Of a DNA stretch of 64,000 nucleotides, positions 37,653 to 47,658 are shown in pieces. Source of the DNA: Chthoniobacterales bacterium (GTDB taxonomy: Bacteria > Verrucomicrobiota > Verrucomicrobiia > Chthoniobacterales > UBA10450); NCBI GenBank assembly GCA_013821455.1, contig JACDGS010000015.1:1-64000 (forward strand), written 5' to 3'. Every line of letters begins with the position of its first letter. The stretch's first letter is position 1. Under the pieces are notes generated by a model, which ran no database searches, was not told the DNA's origin, and worked only from the letters and a program-made list of their open reading frames with translations. Made by a program: the position numbers and the translations under genes.

Positions 37653-39086
37653 TTAGTAGCGGTAATGTTCCGACTTATAGGGACCTTCGACGGGCACGCC
37701 GAGATACTCGGCCTGCTTCTCGCTTAGGACAGTGAGCTTCACGCCGATCTTTTGCAGATGCAGACGCGCGACTTCTTCGTCGAGTTGTTTGCTCAGCACA
37801 TAGACACCTATTTTGTAAGTGTCCTTGTTCTTCCAAAGATCGAGCTGCGCGAGCACTTGGTTCGAGAACGAGTTAGACATGACAAAGCTAGGGTGACCCG
37901 TGGCGCAACCGAGATTCACCAGCCGGCCTTCCGCCAGCATGAAGATCGCGTGACCATCCTTGAAGGTATACTTGTCAACTCCCGCTTTGATGTTAAGCCG
38001 CTCGACATCCTTCGCGTCATTTAACGGATCGACCTGAATCTCGTTATCGAAGTGACCAATGTTACAAACCACCGCCTGATCTTTCATCTTACTCATGTGC
38101 GCGAGAGTGATGATATCGACGTTACCAGTGGTAGTGACATAGATGTCGCCCCATCCGAGTGTGTCTTCGATCGTCGTTACCTGATAACCTTCCATCGCCG
38201 CCTGGAGAGCATTGATTGGGTCGATCTCAGTGATGATAACTCGTGCGCCTTGGCCGCGGAGCGATTGCGCGCATCCTTTGCCCACGTCTCCATAACCACA
38301 TATGACCGCGACCTTACCCGCAATCATAACATCAAGCGCGCGATTCAAACCATCGACCAATGAATGCCGGCAGCCGTATAAGTTATCGAACTTAGACTTA
38401 GTCACTGAGTCGTTGACGTTAATCGCCGGAATAAGCAGTTGACCCTGTTGCTGCATCTTATAGAGACGATGCACGCCAGTCGTAGTCTCTTCCGAGACGC
38501 CGCGCCAGTCCTTTACCATTTCATGCCAGCGGAAAGGATTCTCACGCTTCACTTCCTGGAGTAAGTCTTTAATGACTTGCTCTTCCTTACTGCCACTTGC
38601 CGATTTAACCCAGTCACTACCTTCTTCTAATTGGTAGCCCTTGTGAATGAAGAGAGTGACATCGCCACCATCATCGACCACGAGTTGCGGACCTTTACCG
38701 TCCGGGAACGAGATGGCCTGGTTGGTGCACCACCAATATTCTTCGAGACTCTCACCTTTCCACGCGAAAACTGGGACGCCAGCTTTGGCCATCGCCGCCG
38801 CAGCGTGATCCTGGGTCGAGAAAATGTTGCAGCTCGCCCAGCGCACATCCGCACCGAGGGCGATTAGCGTTTCGATCAGGACCGCGGTCTGGATCGTCAT
38901 GTGCAACGAGCCGGTAATGCGCACGCCTAGGAGAGGTTTATCCTTGGCATACTTCTCGCGGATCGACATCAGACCAGGCATCTCCTGCTCGGCAATGGTG
39001 ATCTCTTTGCGGCCCCAATCGGCCAGGCTGATGTCGGCGACCTTATAGTCGTTAGTCTCGGTTTTAGTTATAGTTTTGGTGCTCAT
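37653..39086 (-). CDS. ahcY: Adenosylhomocysteinase
   Basis: [46 protein letters not shown]; start chosen at [10 protein letters not shown]. Confidence 0.95.
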   Translation of the reverse strand: MSTKTITKTETNDYKVADISLADWGRKEITIAEQEMPGLMSIREKYAKDKPLLGVRITGSLHMTIQTAVLIETLIALGADVRWASCNIFSTQDHAAAAMAKAGVPVFAWKGESLEEYWWCTNQAISFPDGKGPQLVVDDGGDVTLFIHKGYQLEEGSDWVKSASGSKEEQVIKDLLQEVKRENPFRWHEMVKDWRGVSEETTTGVHRLYKMQQQGQLLIPAINVNDSVTKSKFDNLYGCRHSLVDGLNRALDVMIAGKVAVICGYGDVGKGCAQSLRGQGARVIITEIDPINALQAAMEGYQVTTIEDTLGWGDIYVTTTGNVDIITLAHMSKMKDQAVVCNIGHFDNEIQVDPLNDAKDVERLNIKAGVDKYTFKDGHAIFMLAEGRLVNLGCATGHPSFVMSNSFSNQVLAQLDLWKNKDTYKIGVYVLSKQLDEEVARLHLQKIGVKLTVLSEKQAEYLGVPVEGPYKSEHYRY

Positions 39087-39093
39087 AGATTTT

Positions 39094-39513
39094 TTACAGA
39101 TAGATTTCGTCCACAGATTTAGCAGATTTACACAGATTTTCGGAGGGGCCAAAGACAAGGCGCTTATGCTCAAGGCTGCTAGACCCAAAGTTTAAGAGCA
39201 AACCGCGATGAAGACCGGTCGCCTTGAGTTCGTTGATAAGTTGCGCTTCGTCGGCGCTCGTTAGGCGGGAGATGGCTTTCGTCTCGACGATGATATTTTC
39301 GAAACAGATGAAATCGGCACGATAAGCGCAGGTCAGGAGCTTACCCTTGTAGCGAATTGGCAGGGCGACCTCAGCCTTGAAAGGAATCTTACACTCCTGA
39401 AATTCCAAGGCGAGTGCAGTCTGATAGACCATTTCAAGAAACCCGCGACCTAACTGTCGATGAACCTCCATCGCCGCGCCAATAATGGCAAAGGTCTCAG
39501 GGTCTTTCTCCAT
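39094..39513 (-). CDS. GxxExxY family protein (PD-(D/E)XK-like)
   Basis: [26 protein letters not shown]...[31 protein letters not shown]-terminus encoded by the flanking repeat. Confidence 0.85.
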   Translation of the reverse strand: MEKDPETFAIIGAAMEVHRQLGRGFLEMVYQTALALEFQECKIPFKAEVALPIRYKGKLLTCAYRADFICFENIIVETKAISRLTSADEAQLINELKATGLHRGLLLNFGSSSLEHKRLVFGPSENLCKSAKSVDEIYL

Positions 39514-39552
39514 TCCTAAAAATCTGTGTAAATCTGCGAAATCTGTGGACGA
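39108..39552. mobile_element. GxxExxY gene flanked by ~34-bp imperfect inverted repeats
   Basis: cgtccacagatttagcagatttacacagattt at 39108 and aaatctgtgtaaatctgcgaaatctgtggacg at 39519. Confidence 0.7.
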
Positions 39553-40752
39553 CTACTTCGCCGCCTTTTTGAGTGCCGCAGCTTTGTCCGTCTTTTCCCA
39601 GGTGATATCGGGATCGTCTTTGCCGAAGTGCCCATAGTTAGTCGTCTTGCTATAGATAGGTCTTAGTAAGTCTAACTGGTCGATAATGTCCGCGGGCTTG
39701 AAGGAAAAGACGCGATTAACCGCGCGCTCGATCGCTTCTTCCGGAACCGTATTCGACTCAAAGGTATTGATGTTCATACTCACCGGATCGGGATAGCCGA
39801 TAGCGTAGGCGAATTGAATCTCACAACGCTTCGCTAAGCCCGAGGCGACCACATTCTTAGCCACCCAACGTCCCATGTAGGCCGCGCTGCGATCGACTTT
39901 GCTCGGATCCTTACCAGAGAAGGCTCCGCCGCCGTGTCTGCCCCAGCCGCCATAGCTATCAACAATAATTTTGCGACCCGTCAGGCCGGTATCGCCTTGC
40001 GGTCCGCCGATAACGAAGCGGCCGGTAGGGTTGATCAGAAATTGAGTAACTCCATTCAGCATCGACTTAGGCAGCACTTTGCGAATGATTTTCTCGATGC
40101 AGAATTTTTCTATCTCGGCGTGTTCCTTATCCTCTGTGTGTTGGGTTGAGATAACGACGTTGGAGATACCAACCGGCTTGCCGCCTTCATAGATGACGGA
40201 GACTTGCGACTTCGCATCCGGGCGCAGCCATTCCGCTTTGCCGCTCTTACGAATACGCGTTAACTCGCGGCCGAGACGATGCGCGAACATGATCGGCGCC
40301 GGCATCAGCTCTTCCGTATCGTCGCAGGCAAAACCGAACATCAACCCTTGATCTCCGGCGCCTTGCTCGGACGACTTTTTCCCCTTCGCCATCTTCGCAT
40401 CGACACCTTGCGAAATATCGTCCGATTGATCGGTGATCACAGTGTTGACGAAAATCTTCCGCGCATGAAAAACGTCGTCGTCGTGCACGTAACCAATCTC
40501 GCGCACGGTATCGCGCACGATTTTGTTGATCGGAATCACATCCTCGAGCTGCTGACCTTTCTTCAGATTCGGAATGGTGATCTCACCGCCGACGATGACG
40601 AGGTTGCTCTTGGCGTAAGTCTCGCAGGCGACGCGGCTCGTCTTATCCTGCCTCAGGCAAGCGTCGAGGACAGCATCCGAAATGGTATCGCAAACTTTGT
40701 CCGGATGACCTTCACCGACGGACTCTGAGGAAAAAATAAAACGACGAAGCAT
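39553..40752 (-). CDS. metK: S-adenosylmethionine synthetase
   Basis: [53 protein letters not shown]. Confidence 0.96.
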   Translation of the reverse strand: MLRRFIFSSESVGEGHPDKVCDTISDAVLDACLRQDKTSRVACETYAKSNLVIVGGEITIPNLKKGQQLEDVIPINKIVRDTVREIGYVHDDDVFHARKIFVNTVITDQSDDISQGVDAKMAKGKKSSEQGAGDQGLMFGFACDDTEELMPAPIMFAHRLGRELTRIRKSGKAEWLRPDAKSQVSVIYEGGKPVGISNVVISTQHTEDKEHAEIEKFCIEKIIRKVLPKSMLNGVTQFLINPTGRFVIGGPQGDTGLTGRKIIVDSYGGWGRHGGGAFSGKDPSKVDRSAAYMGRWVAKNVVASGLAKRCEIQFAYAIGYPDPVSMNINTFESNTVPEEAIERAVNRVFSFKPADIIDQLDLLRPIYSKTTNYGHFGKDDPDITWEKTDKAAALKKAAK

Positions 40753-40810
40753 GAGAAAAAGTTGGGCTGAAAGTTAACTGTTCAGAGCGCCGGAGGCCGC
40801 GCGTTATTCC

Positions 40811-40850
40811 GATTGATCATATTGACCAATCATGATGCGTCGATATATCG
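40811..40850. promoter_or_regulatory. Candidate operator palindromes between divergent metK and ArsR-methyltransferase genes
   Basis: GATTGATCATATTGACCAATC (imperfect palindrome) and CGATATATCG (perfect palindrome). Confidence 0.45.
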
Positions 40851-40862
40851 TATCTTCATCCG

Positions 40863-41798
40863 ATGGCGTCAACCTTAAATTTTCTGCGTCTCCTGGCCGA
40901 CCCGACCCGGCTGCGTTTGCTCCTCCTCCTGGAGCAGGAGGAATTGTCCGTCGCGGAACTGCAGGACATTCTCGGCATGGGGCAGTCGCGCATCTCCAGT
41001 CACCTCGCGCAGCTCAAGCGCGCCGGCGTCGTGGCTGATCGTCGTGCGGGAAAAAATGTTTATTACGGCCTAACGACCAAAGGCGGCGCCGACCCACAGC
41101 AGGCGAAAATCGCGGAGCTCACGCGCACGCTCGCGCGCGAAATGCCCGAGACCCAGCGCGACCGCACCGCGCTCAAAGTAGTCCTGCGCAAACGCCACGA
41201 CACGACGCGGGAATACTTCGATCAACTCGCGGGACGCTTCGGTCGCAGCTATGTGCCGGGCCGCTCGTGGCAGGCACTCGCGCACACCGTGATCGCGTTG
41301 TTACCCCCGCTCACCGTGGCGGATCTCGGCGCGGGCGAGGGGACGCTCTCGCAACTGCTCGCGAAAACCGCGCACAAAGTCATCGCCATCGATAACGCGC
41401 CGAAGATGGTCGAGTTCGGCGCGCAACTCGCGAAGAAGCACGGCTTCAAGAATCTCGAATACCGCCTCGGCGATATCGAAGATCCGCCGATCGATAAGAG
41501 CAGCGTTGATCTCGCTATTTTCAGCCAGGCGTTGCATCACGCGCTCCATCCCGAGCGCGCCCTTGCCGCGGCGTGCCGCATTTTAAAAAAGGGCGGCCGG
41601 GTCGTCGTGCTCGATCTGTTAAGCCACCGGTTTGAAAAAGCGCGCGAACTTTACGCCGACCATTGGTTAGGCTTTAGCGAAGTACAGTTGCAGCAATGGC
41701 TAGAAGAAGCCGGCTTCCAGAACATCGAAGTCACGGTCGTCTCCCGCGAAAAAGAAAGCCCGCATTTCCAAACCGTTTTCGCGAGCGGAATCAAGTAA
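40863..41798 (+). CDS. ArsR-type HTH fused to SAM-dependent methyltransferase
   Basis: ADPTRLRLLLLLEQEELSVAELQDILGMGQSRISSHLAQLKRAGVV...VADLGAGEGTLSQLLAKTAHKVIAIDNAPKMV. Confidence 0.88.
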   Translation: MASTLNFLRLLADPTRLRLLLLLEQEELSVAELQDILGMGQSRISSHLAQLKRAGVVADRRAGKNVYYGLTTKGGADPQQAKIAELTRTLAREMPETQRDRTALKVVLRKRHDTTREYFDQLAGRFGRSYVPGRSWQALAHTVIALLPPLTVADLGAGEGTLSQLLAKTAHKVIAIDNAPKMVEFGAQLAKKHGFKNLEYRLGDIEDPPIDKSSVDLAIFSQALHHALHPERALAAACRILKKGGRVVVLDLLSHRFEKARELYADHWLGFSEVQLQQWLEEAGFQNIEVTVVSREKESPHFQTVFASGIK

Positions 41799-41892
41799 GC
41801 ACTGACGCTTTCCAAGAATGCGCTTGAGTTCGCGGGTGCAATCATAATTATTCTGGTGCTCACGAAGGCACGCTGAGAATCTCCGCTCACTT

Positions 41893-43971
41893 ATGGCCCC
41901 GGACGCTGAACCGGATTTGAAGCTTGAAATAGCACACATCCTAACCATTGATGTGGTCGCTTACTCCACGCTGCTGATCAACGCGCAAACTCGCCTCATG
42001 CAGGCGCTAGTGCAGACGGTGCGCTCGACCCCGCGGTTCCGCGACGCCGAAGCCGGAGGCAAACTGATCCGGTTGCCGACCGGAGATGGGATGGCGCTCG
42101 TTTTTCTTGACGACGCCGAGGCGCCGCTGGAGTGCGCCATCCAGATCGTCGAAGGCTTGCGCGAGCATCCGGAAATAACTCTGCGCATGGGAATCCATAG
42201 CGGAGCGGTTAACACCATCCGTGACGTCAACGACCAATCAAACGTCGCGGGCGCCGGCATCGACATGGCGCAGCGAGTGATGGATTGCGGCGATGCGGGT
42301 CACATTCTGGTTTCGAAACGCGTCGCCGACGATCTCGCACCGCACCCACGCTGGAATCGGCATTTGCATGACCTTGGCGAATGCGTGGTCAAACACGGAC
42401 GCCGGATAGCGATTTATAACTTCTATTCCGACTCGTTAGGCAACCCCGCAACGCCGTCAAAACTGCAATGCGCCGCGACAGCGCCACCCCCGCCTCGATC
42501 GCCAGCTAACCGGAATTGGGCGGTGGCTGCCGTCGTTCTTCTTTTGCTATCCCTCTTCGCGGCTGCTTTCTTTTTTTTTGGCCGCTCTTTCCCTCCAAAA
42601 CATTCGGTCGCCGTTCTCCCGTTCGCCGACGCCAGCCCGGCCAAGGATCAGGAATATTTTAGCGATGGGATTACGGAACAAATCATCAACTCAATCGCAA
42701 AGGTTCGTGGGCTCTTCGTTGTCGGTCGAACCTCCTCTTTTGCTTTCAAAGGCAAGAATCAAGACGTGAGGCTCGTGGGACGAAGCTTGAACGTTAATTA
42801 TGTCTTAGAAGGAAGTGTTAGTCGTGCTGGGGGCCGCTTTCGCGTCGATGCGCAGTTAGTCACGACTAGTCAGGGTTATCAGGTCTGGTCGAAGAGTTAT
42901 GACTCAAACGAGAAGGATATTCTGTCGTTGCAAAGCGACGTCGCGCAGAAAGTCGCTTCGGCCTTGCGCGTCGAGATGGGTATTACCGAGAGTCAACAAG
43001 TTGCCAGGGCGCCGACCTATGATCCCGAGGCCTACGATTTCTACCTTCGGGGGCGTTATTTGCTGAACAAGCGCACGCCCGAGTCAGCCCAGAGTGGGCT
43101 ACAGTTTTTCCAGCGCGCGGTACTGAAGGATCCGCGCTTTGCTTTAGGTCATGCCGGCATCGCCGATGCCAATATCCTCTTAGGGAAACTCGGCGTCCTT
43201 TCCGCAGCCGAAGCAGCTACGCGCGCGCGTCCCGAGGTGTCCAAAGCGATTGCGCTCGATGATCAATTGGCCGACGGCTACGTCGCGCGCGGCACATTGC
43301 TTACCGACTTCGATTGGAACTGGCCAGCGGCAGAATTGGATTTCAAGAAAGCCATCGAACTCAATCCTAGCAGTGCGGCCGCTCATCATTGGTATGCGCG
43401 GCACTTAGCGGAGTTAGGCCGCTTTGGGGAAGCGCAGCACGAAATCGAAGCGGCACAGAAAATCGATCCACTCTCTCCTGCGATCGCAGTTTCCAAGGCT
43501 AAGATTCTTCTCGTCGCCCAGCAGCCCAGAGAAGCGATCGACGCCTGTAACCGCGCTCTTGAGATAGAGCCAAATTTTGCTTCTGCTTATTCCCTTCTTG
43601 GCCAAGCCTATTCCTTAAACGGCGAGCACGATAAGGCCATTGCTGCCGTGACGAGATATGTGCAACTCTCGCGCGATTCTGGTTACGCCAATCTAGAGCT
43701 AGCGTATGCCTATGTCATGGCTGGAAATACTAAAGAGGCCGATCGCATTGTGCATGACGTTACAACTGCAGGAAAGGCGTTTTCCCCTTACGATATGGCA
43801 ACGATTTATTCAGCAAGGTCTGACCTACAAACCGGCTTTCACTGGCTCAGAGAAGCCGTGCGCGGTCATTCGGTCGATTCGGTTTGGTTGCGCGTAGATC
43901 CGCGTCTTCGTAATCTCCAAGCGAATAGCGAGTTCACTCGACTCTTAGATCGGGTGCAGGCGAGCCGCTAA
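41893..43971 (+). CDS. Class III nucleotidyl cyclase-like domain + TM + TolB-like + TPR protein
   Basis: ILTIDVVAYSTLLINAQ...LPTGDGMALVF...MGIHSGAV; SVAVLPFADASPAKDQEYFSDGITEQII; TPR repeats. Confidence 0.8.
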   Translation: MAPDAEPDLKLEIAHILTIDVVAYSTLLINAQTRLMQALVQTVRSTPRFRDAEAGGKLIRLPTGDGMALVFLDDAEAPLECAIQIVEGLREHPEITLRMGIHSGAVNTIRDVNDQSNVAGAGIDMAQRVMDCGDAGHILVSKRVADDLAPHPRWNRHLHDLGECVVKHGRRIAIYNFYSDSLGNPATPSKLQCAATAPPPPRSPANRNWAVAAVVLLLLSLFAAAFFFFGRSFPPKHSVAVLPFADASPAKDQEYFSDGITEQIINSIAKVRGLFVVGRTSSFAFKGKNQDVRLVGRSLNVNYVLEGSVSRAGGRFRVDAQLVTTSQGYQVWSKSYDSNEKDILSLQSDVAQKVASALRVEMGITESQQVARAPTYDPEAYDFYLRGRYLLNKRTPESAQSGLQFFQRAVLKDPRFALGHAGIADANILLGKLGVLSAAEAATRARPEVSKAIALDDQLADGYVARGTLLTDFDWNWPAAELDFKKAIELNPSSAAAHHWYARHLAELGRFGEAQHEIEAAQKIDPLSPAIAVSKAKILLVAQQPREAIDACNRALEIEPNFASAYSLLGQAYSLNGEHDKAIAAVTRYVQLSRDSGYANLELAYAYVMAGNTKEADRIVHDVTTAGKAFSPYDMATIYSARSDLQTGFHWLREAVRGHSVDSVWLRVDPRLRNLQANSEFTRLLDRVQASR

Positions 43972-44026
43972 AATTCTGGTAAGAAAAGACTTTTCAAGCC
44001 CCGCACAGGAGTGCTAAACAGCGCTC

Positions 44027-44431
44027 ATGAAACGTAATAACGACGTAAAGTGGAAGAGGTTGATAAAGGAACTAGTCTCGTTAAAGAAAGGCACGAAACG
44101 TTACTCGGCAATGGTGAGAAAGGTTCTGGACAGGCTAGCTTCTCTAGATGATCGAACCGATCCTCTAACGCTCAGGGGTATGTTGGATGAATTGGAAAAT
44201 GACGTAGCATTCAGGGGGCGCGTATTTGATGTGTTTCAACTGAATTTGTCAGAAAGAGATTTTCATCGCTATCTTAGGAAGCTTTACAACCCGTCTCCCG
44301 AGGAACTTGTTGAATTGCAAATGATCGATTCGCCAGTCGACCCTGAAGCGAATGGAGCGGTCGGAACGCTCGCGTGTACTGATCATACGCGACTCGTCCT
44401 ACCCAGTATCATAAGAGATATTTTAACCTGA
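44027..44431 (+). CDS. Hypothetical protein; candidate long-leader RiPP precursor (ELQ motif, Cys/Thr/Ser-containing C-terminus)
   Basis: ...PSPEELVELQMIDSPVDPEANGAVGTLACTDHTRLVLPSIIRDILT, directly upstream of LanKC-like gene. Confidence 0.4.
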   Translation: MKRNNDVKWKRLIKELVSLKKGTKRYSAMVRKVLDRLASLDDRTDPLTLRGMLDELENDVAFRGRVFDVFQLNLSERDFHRYLRKLYNPSPEELVELQMIDSPVDPEANGAVGTLACTDHTRLVLPSIIRDILT

Positions 44432-44490
44432 GACTTGCCCAAGGTTGGAAGCTTCATGTTTCGGCGACAATTCTGTCAAGTGGCAGGGTT

Positions 44491-45621
44491 TTGGCGCAAG
44501 TCGATGAAATTGTTAAACGAGAACGGGTTCCTTATAAGTATATTATCGACCCGCATCAACTGCTGGTAATCAACTCAGGCTCGTTAGGCTTCTCTCAAAT
44601 TGGAAAATTCATCACGATCTATCCTCGTTCAACGAAGGAAGCAGTGAGGTTGGCGGAGATGTTACATTGTGCCACACTCGGGCTAGCAGGACCCAAGATT
44701 CCTTTTGACGCCCGATTCCGACCCGGCAGCTTGGTCTATTATCGGTACGGTTCCTTTCGCGGCACTCGTGCGAAGCCAATTGGTTATATCCGCGGCCCGG
44801 ACGGGAAGTTGCAGCGTGATCAACGCGGCCCAAAGAGCGCGGTGCCACCGTGGTTGGACGATCCCTTTCCGAAAAGGCGCAAGCCAAGACGTTCGTTAGG
44901 CCCGATCGGTCGCGATTATCTGGTGGTGAACGCGAAAGCACAGCGCGGCAAAGGCGGCGTTTACGAAGCGATCGATCTTTCGGTCGCGCCCCCGCGGGCA
45001 GTTATCATCAAGGAAGGACGACGCCACGGTGAGACCGATCGCGATGGCAAGGATGCGCGGCAACGCCTGCGACATGAAGGGAAAGTCCTTCGACACTTAC
45101 GCCACGCTGGGCTTCCGGTACCGGAGGTCTTTCGTGAATTCATCCAAAGCGAGAATCGCTATCTCGTCATTGAGATGATCGACGCCCGGCCTCTCCTAAC
45201 CGCGAAACAGTTAGGGCCGACGCCGGCCTCATGGAGGCGCGCGGACAAGATTCTTCGACAACTCGCTCCGCTGCTTCAGCAACTGCACGCTGCTGGCTGG
45301 GTTTGGCGCGATTGTCATCCGTCGCATCTCTTGCTGCAGCGCGGACAAATATGGCTGATCGATTTCGAAACGGCCTGCCGCCCTAACGAACGACGCATCT
45401 CGCCCTGGGGCTCGGCAAACTATCTTCCGCCGGGTTACCGCGACAAGACTTACCGTTCGGCCGGGACCTTGGAGGACGACTACGCGCTAGGCGTGCTCGC
45501 GTTCCAAGCTATGTGCGGGGATTTGCCCCCGCCGACCTTTCGGAGGCGGTTTAAATTCTACAGACGGTCTCATTGTCCCTCCCACCTACTCGATCGCATA
45601 GAGAATTTGTTGCGATATTAA
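44491..45621 (+). CDS. LanKC-like protein: class III/IV lanthionine synthetase lyase-like + kinase domains, no LanC cyclase domain
   Basis: RVPYKYIIDPHQLLVINSGSLGFSQIGKFITIYPRS...VYYRYGSF...DQRGPKSAVPPWL...kinase WRDCHPSHLLLQRGQIWLIDFETA; homologous sequence LRLAQGWKLHVSATILSSGRVL continues upstream of the TTG start. Confidence 0.75.
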   Translation: MAQVDEIVKRERVPYKYIIDPHQLLVINSGSLGFSQIGKFITIYPRSTKEAVRLAEMLHCATLGLAGPKIPFDARFRPGSLVYYRYGSFRGTRAKPIGYIRGPDGKLQRDQRGPKSAVPPWLDDPFPKRRKPRRSLGPIGRDYLVVNAKAQRGKGGVYEAIDLSVAPPRAVIIKEGRRHGETDRDGKDARQRLRHEGKVLRHLRHAGLPVPEVFREFIQSENRYLVIEMIDARPLLTAKQLGPTPASWRRADKILRQLAPLLQQLHAAGWVWRDCHPSHLLLQRGQIWLIDFETACRPNERRISPWGSANYLPPGYRDKTYRSAGTLEDDYALGVLAFQAMCGDLPPPTFRRRFKFYRRSHCPSHLLDRIENLLRY

Positions 45622-45684
45622 TCGCCGCTAGTGTCATCGAAAGAGCGAGCAACGGCATTCTGTGCAGTGCGTTTCTAGAGAGTC

Positions 45685-47064
45685 ATGAAATACGATCTTA
45701 TTGTCATCGGCGGCGGACCGGCGGGATATGTGGGCGCGATTCGCGCGGCGCAGCTTGGCAAGAAGGTGGCTTGCGTGGAGAAGGAGCGGGCTGGGGGCAC
45801 TTGTTTGAACTGGGGGTGCATCCCGACCAAGTCGCTCCTGCGTAATGCGGAGCTTTACCATCTCATAAGTCATCGCGCGGCGGACTTTGGTTTTAAAGTC
45901 GAAGGGCTAAGCTATGACTGGGATAAGGTCATCAAACGGTCGCGCGATGTTTCGGATAAGAACGCGGCCGGAGTCGAGTTCCTCTTCAAGAAAAACAAGA
46001 TTGATTATATTCGCGGCGAAGCTGCGCTCGAAAAGGAGGGCGAAGTCGCGGTGAAGCTCGCCGATGGAAAAGCCGAGATTCACGGCGCTGGAAATATTCT
46101 TGTCGCGACGGGTGTAGTCTCGCGTGCGCTGCCGGGACTTCCTTTTGATGGTAAAACGGTCATAGGCAGCCGGGAGGCGATGGTTCTGTCGCCGCAACCG
46201 AAGAGCATGGTTATCATCGGCGCGGGGGCGATCGGGGTGGAGTTCGCTTACTTCTACAATGCCTTCGGCACGAAGGTCACGTTGCTCGAGATGTTGCCTA
46301 ACATTCTCCCGGTGGAAGATACCGAGGTCTCGCAGACGCTGGAAAAAGCCCTAACGAGACAAGGAATCAGGATCCTTGCCAACACGAAAACGACTAAGGC
46401 TGAGGTGACGAAAAAGGGCGTGCGCGTGCAGGTGGAAGGAAAAGTCGCCGAGACGATGGAGGCCGACGTTTGCCTGGTGGCGATTGGTGTCGCGCCGTTG
46501 TTGCCTAACGGAAAATTAAAGCTCGAATTGACTGACCGCGGTTATATTAAGACGGGCGAACGCTACGAGACCAATCTAGCGAGTGTTTATGCGGCGGGCG
46601 ATATCATCGGACCGCCGTGGCTCGCGCATGTCGCGAGCTGGGAGGCGATTCAGGCGGTGGAAGGAATGTTTGGCGAGACTGACCCGCGCAAGGTGCGCAC
46701 ATTTCCGGGGTGCACTTATTGCCACCCGCAAGTGGCAAGTGTCGGTCTGACGGAACGCGCGGCGAAAGAAGCGGGTCGCAAATTCCGCATTGGGAAATTC
46801 CCATTCAGCGCGAGCGGCAAAGCGCGCGCGATCGGCGAGACGGATGGCTTCGTTAAGCTCATCATCGGCGAACCCCATGGCGAGATTCTGGGCGCGCATA
46901 TTATCGGGCCCGAGGCGACAGAGATGATTGCAGAGCTAGGTCTCGCGATGACTCTCGAGGCGACGTACGAAGAAATCGAAGCGACGATTCATGCGCATCC
47001 GACGTTGAGCGAAGCGGTCCACGAAGCGGCCGGCCAAGCCTTTGGCCACGCCATCCACCTTTAG
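45685..47064 (+). CDS. lpdA: Dihydrolipoyl dehydrogenase
   Basis: MKYDLIVIGGGPAGYVGAIRAAQLGKKVACVEKERAGGTCLNWGCIPTKSLL. Confidence 0.95.
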   Translation: MKYDLIVIGGGPAGYVGAIRAAQLGKKVACVEKERAGGTCLNWGCIPTKSLLRNAELYHLISHRAADFGFKVEGLSYDWDKVIKRSRDVSDKNAAGVEFLFKKNKIDYIRGEAALEKEGEVAVKLADGKAEIHGAGNILVATGVVSRALPGLPFDGKTVIGSREAMVLSPQPKSMVIIGAGAIGVEFAYFYNAFGTKVTLLEMLPNILPVEDTEVSQTLEKALTRQGIRILANTKTTKAEVTKKGVRVQVEGKVAETMEADVCLVAIGVAPLLPNGKLKLELTDRGYIKTGERYETNLASVYAAGDIIGPPWLAHVASWEAIQAVEGMFGETDPRKVRTFPGCTYCHPQVASVGLTERAAKEAGRKFRIGKFPFSASGKARAIGETDGFVKLIIGEPHGEILGAHIIGPEATEMIAELGLAMTLEATYEEIEATIHAHPTLSEAVHEAAGQAFGHAIHL

Positions 47065-47090
47065 CCTAACGAGTAAAGGACTCGCGTGGC

Positions 47091-47318
47091 CTAGGTCGAG
47101 CTACGGCCGCCGGTGACGAAGACCACGATGCCGGCGACAATGCAAAGTCCGCCCACAATCGGCCCGATGGGAACCGGATGGTTTTCAGTCTTATTGATCT
47201 CGAGCGGGCCCGCTTTGACCACATTCTCTTTGGTCGCAAAACTGGTATAGCCGCCATACCCAAGGACGACTACGCCGATAACGACAAGAATAAGTCCGAG
47301 GATAGCTCCGGGTTTCAT
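47091..47318 (-). CDS. Small two-TM membrane protein (DUF3185-like)
   Basis: MKPGAILGLILVVIGVVVLGYGGYTSFATKENVVKAGPLEI. Confidence 0.7.
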   Translation of the reverse strand: MKPGAILGLILVVIGVVVLGYGGYTSFATKENVVKAGPLEINKTENHPVPIGPIVGGLCIVAGIVVFVTGGRSST

Positions 47319-47331
47319 AAGTCGATCTAGG

Positions 47332-47481
47332 TTAAACGCCGCGACGTCCGGAGACGAGTTGGATAATGAAGATCACGATCGCGATAACAAGAAGCACGTG
47401 AATGATCGGGCCGACCGTGAAAGTCCCGACTACTCCCAGTAACCAAAGCACCAGTAAAATTACAATAATTGTCCAAAGCAT
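47332..47481 (-). CDS. Lmo0937-like small membrane protein (49 aa)
   Basis: MLWTIIVILLVLWLLGVVGTFTVGPIIHVLLVIAIVIFIIQLVSGRRGV; internal start of ORF 47332..47757. Confidence 0.75.
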   Translation of the reverse strand: MLWTIIVILLVLWLLGVVGTFTVGPIIHVLLVIAIVIFIIQLVSGRRGV

Positions 47482-47658
47482 AAATAATCCTCCTAAGTTA
47501 ACTTCCTTTCCTTCGTGGCGCGCACCGCGATTGCGCGTGTTTGTGCCTTCTTTTTTTAAAACTGGTTTTCGCGCCCGCGCAAAAAACTTTGTCACGGGCG
47601 CGGAACTTGCACTTACGCGAGCCAAGCTTCTCGCCTCGTCACGGCCTGCGGCGGCATT

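Noticed and set aside
40753-40862. SAM/SAH riboswitch upstream of metK
   Set aside because: Spacer is too short and I could not recognise a SAM riboswitch core; short palindromes favour a protein operator.
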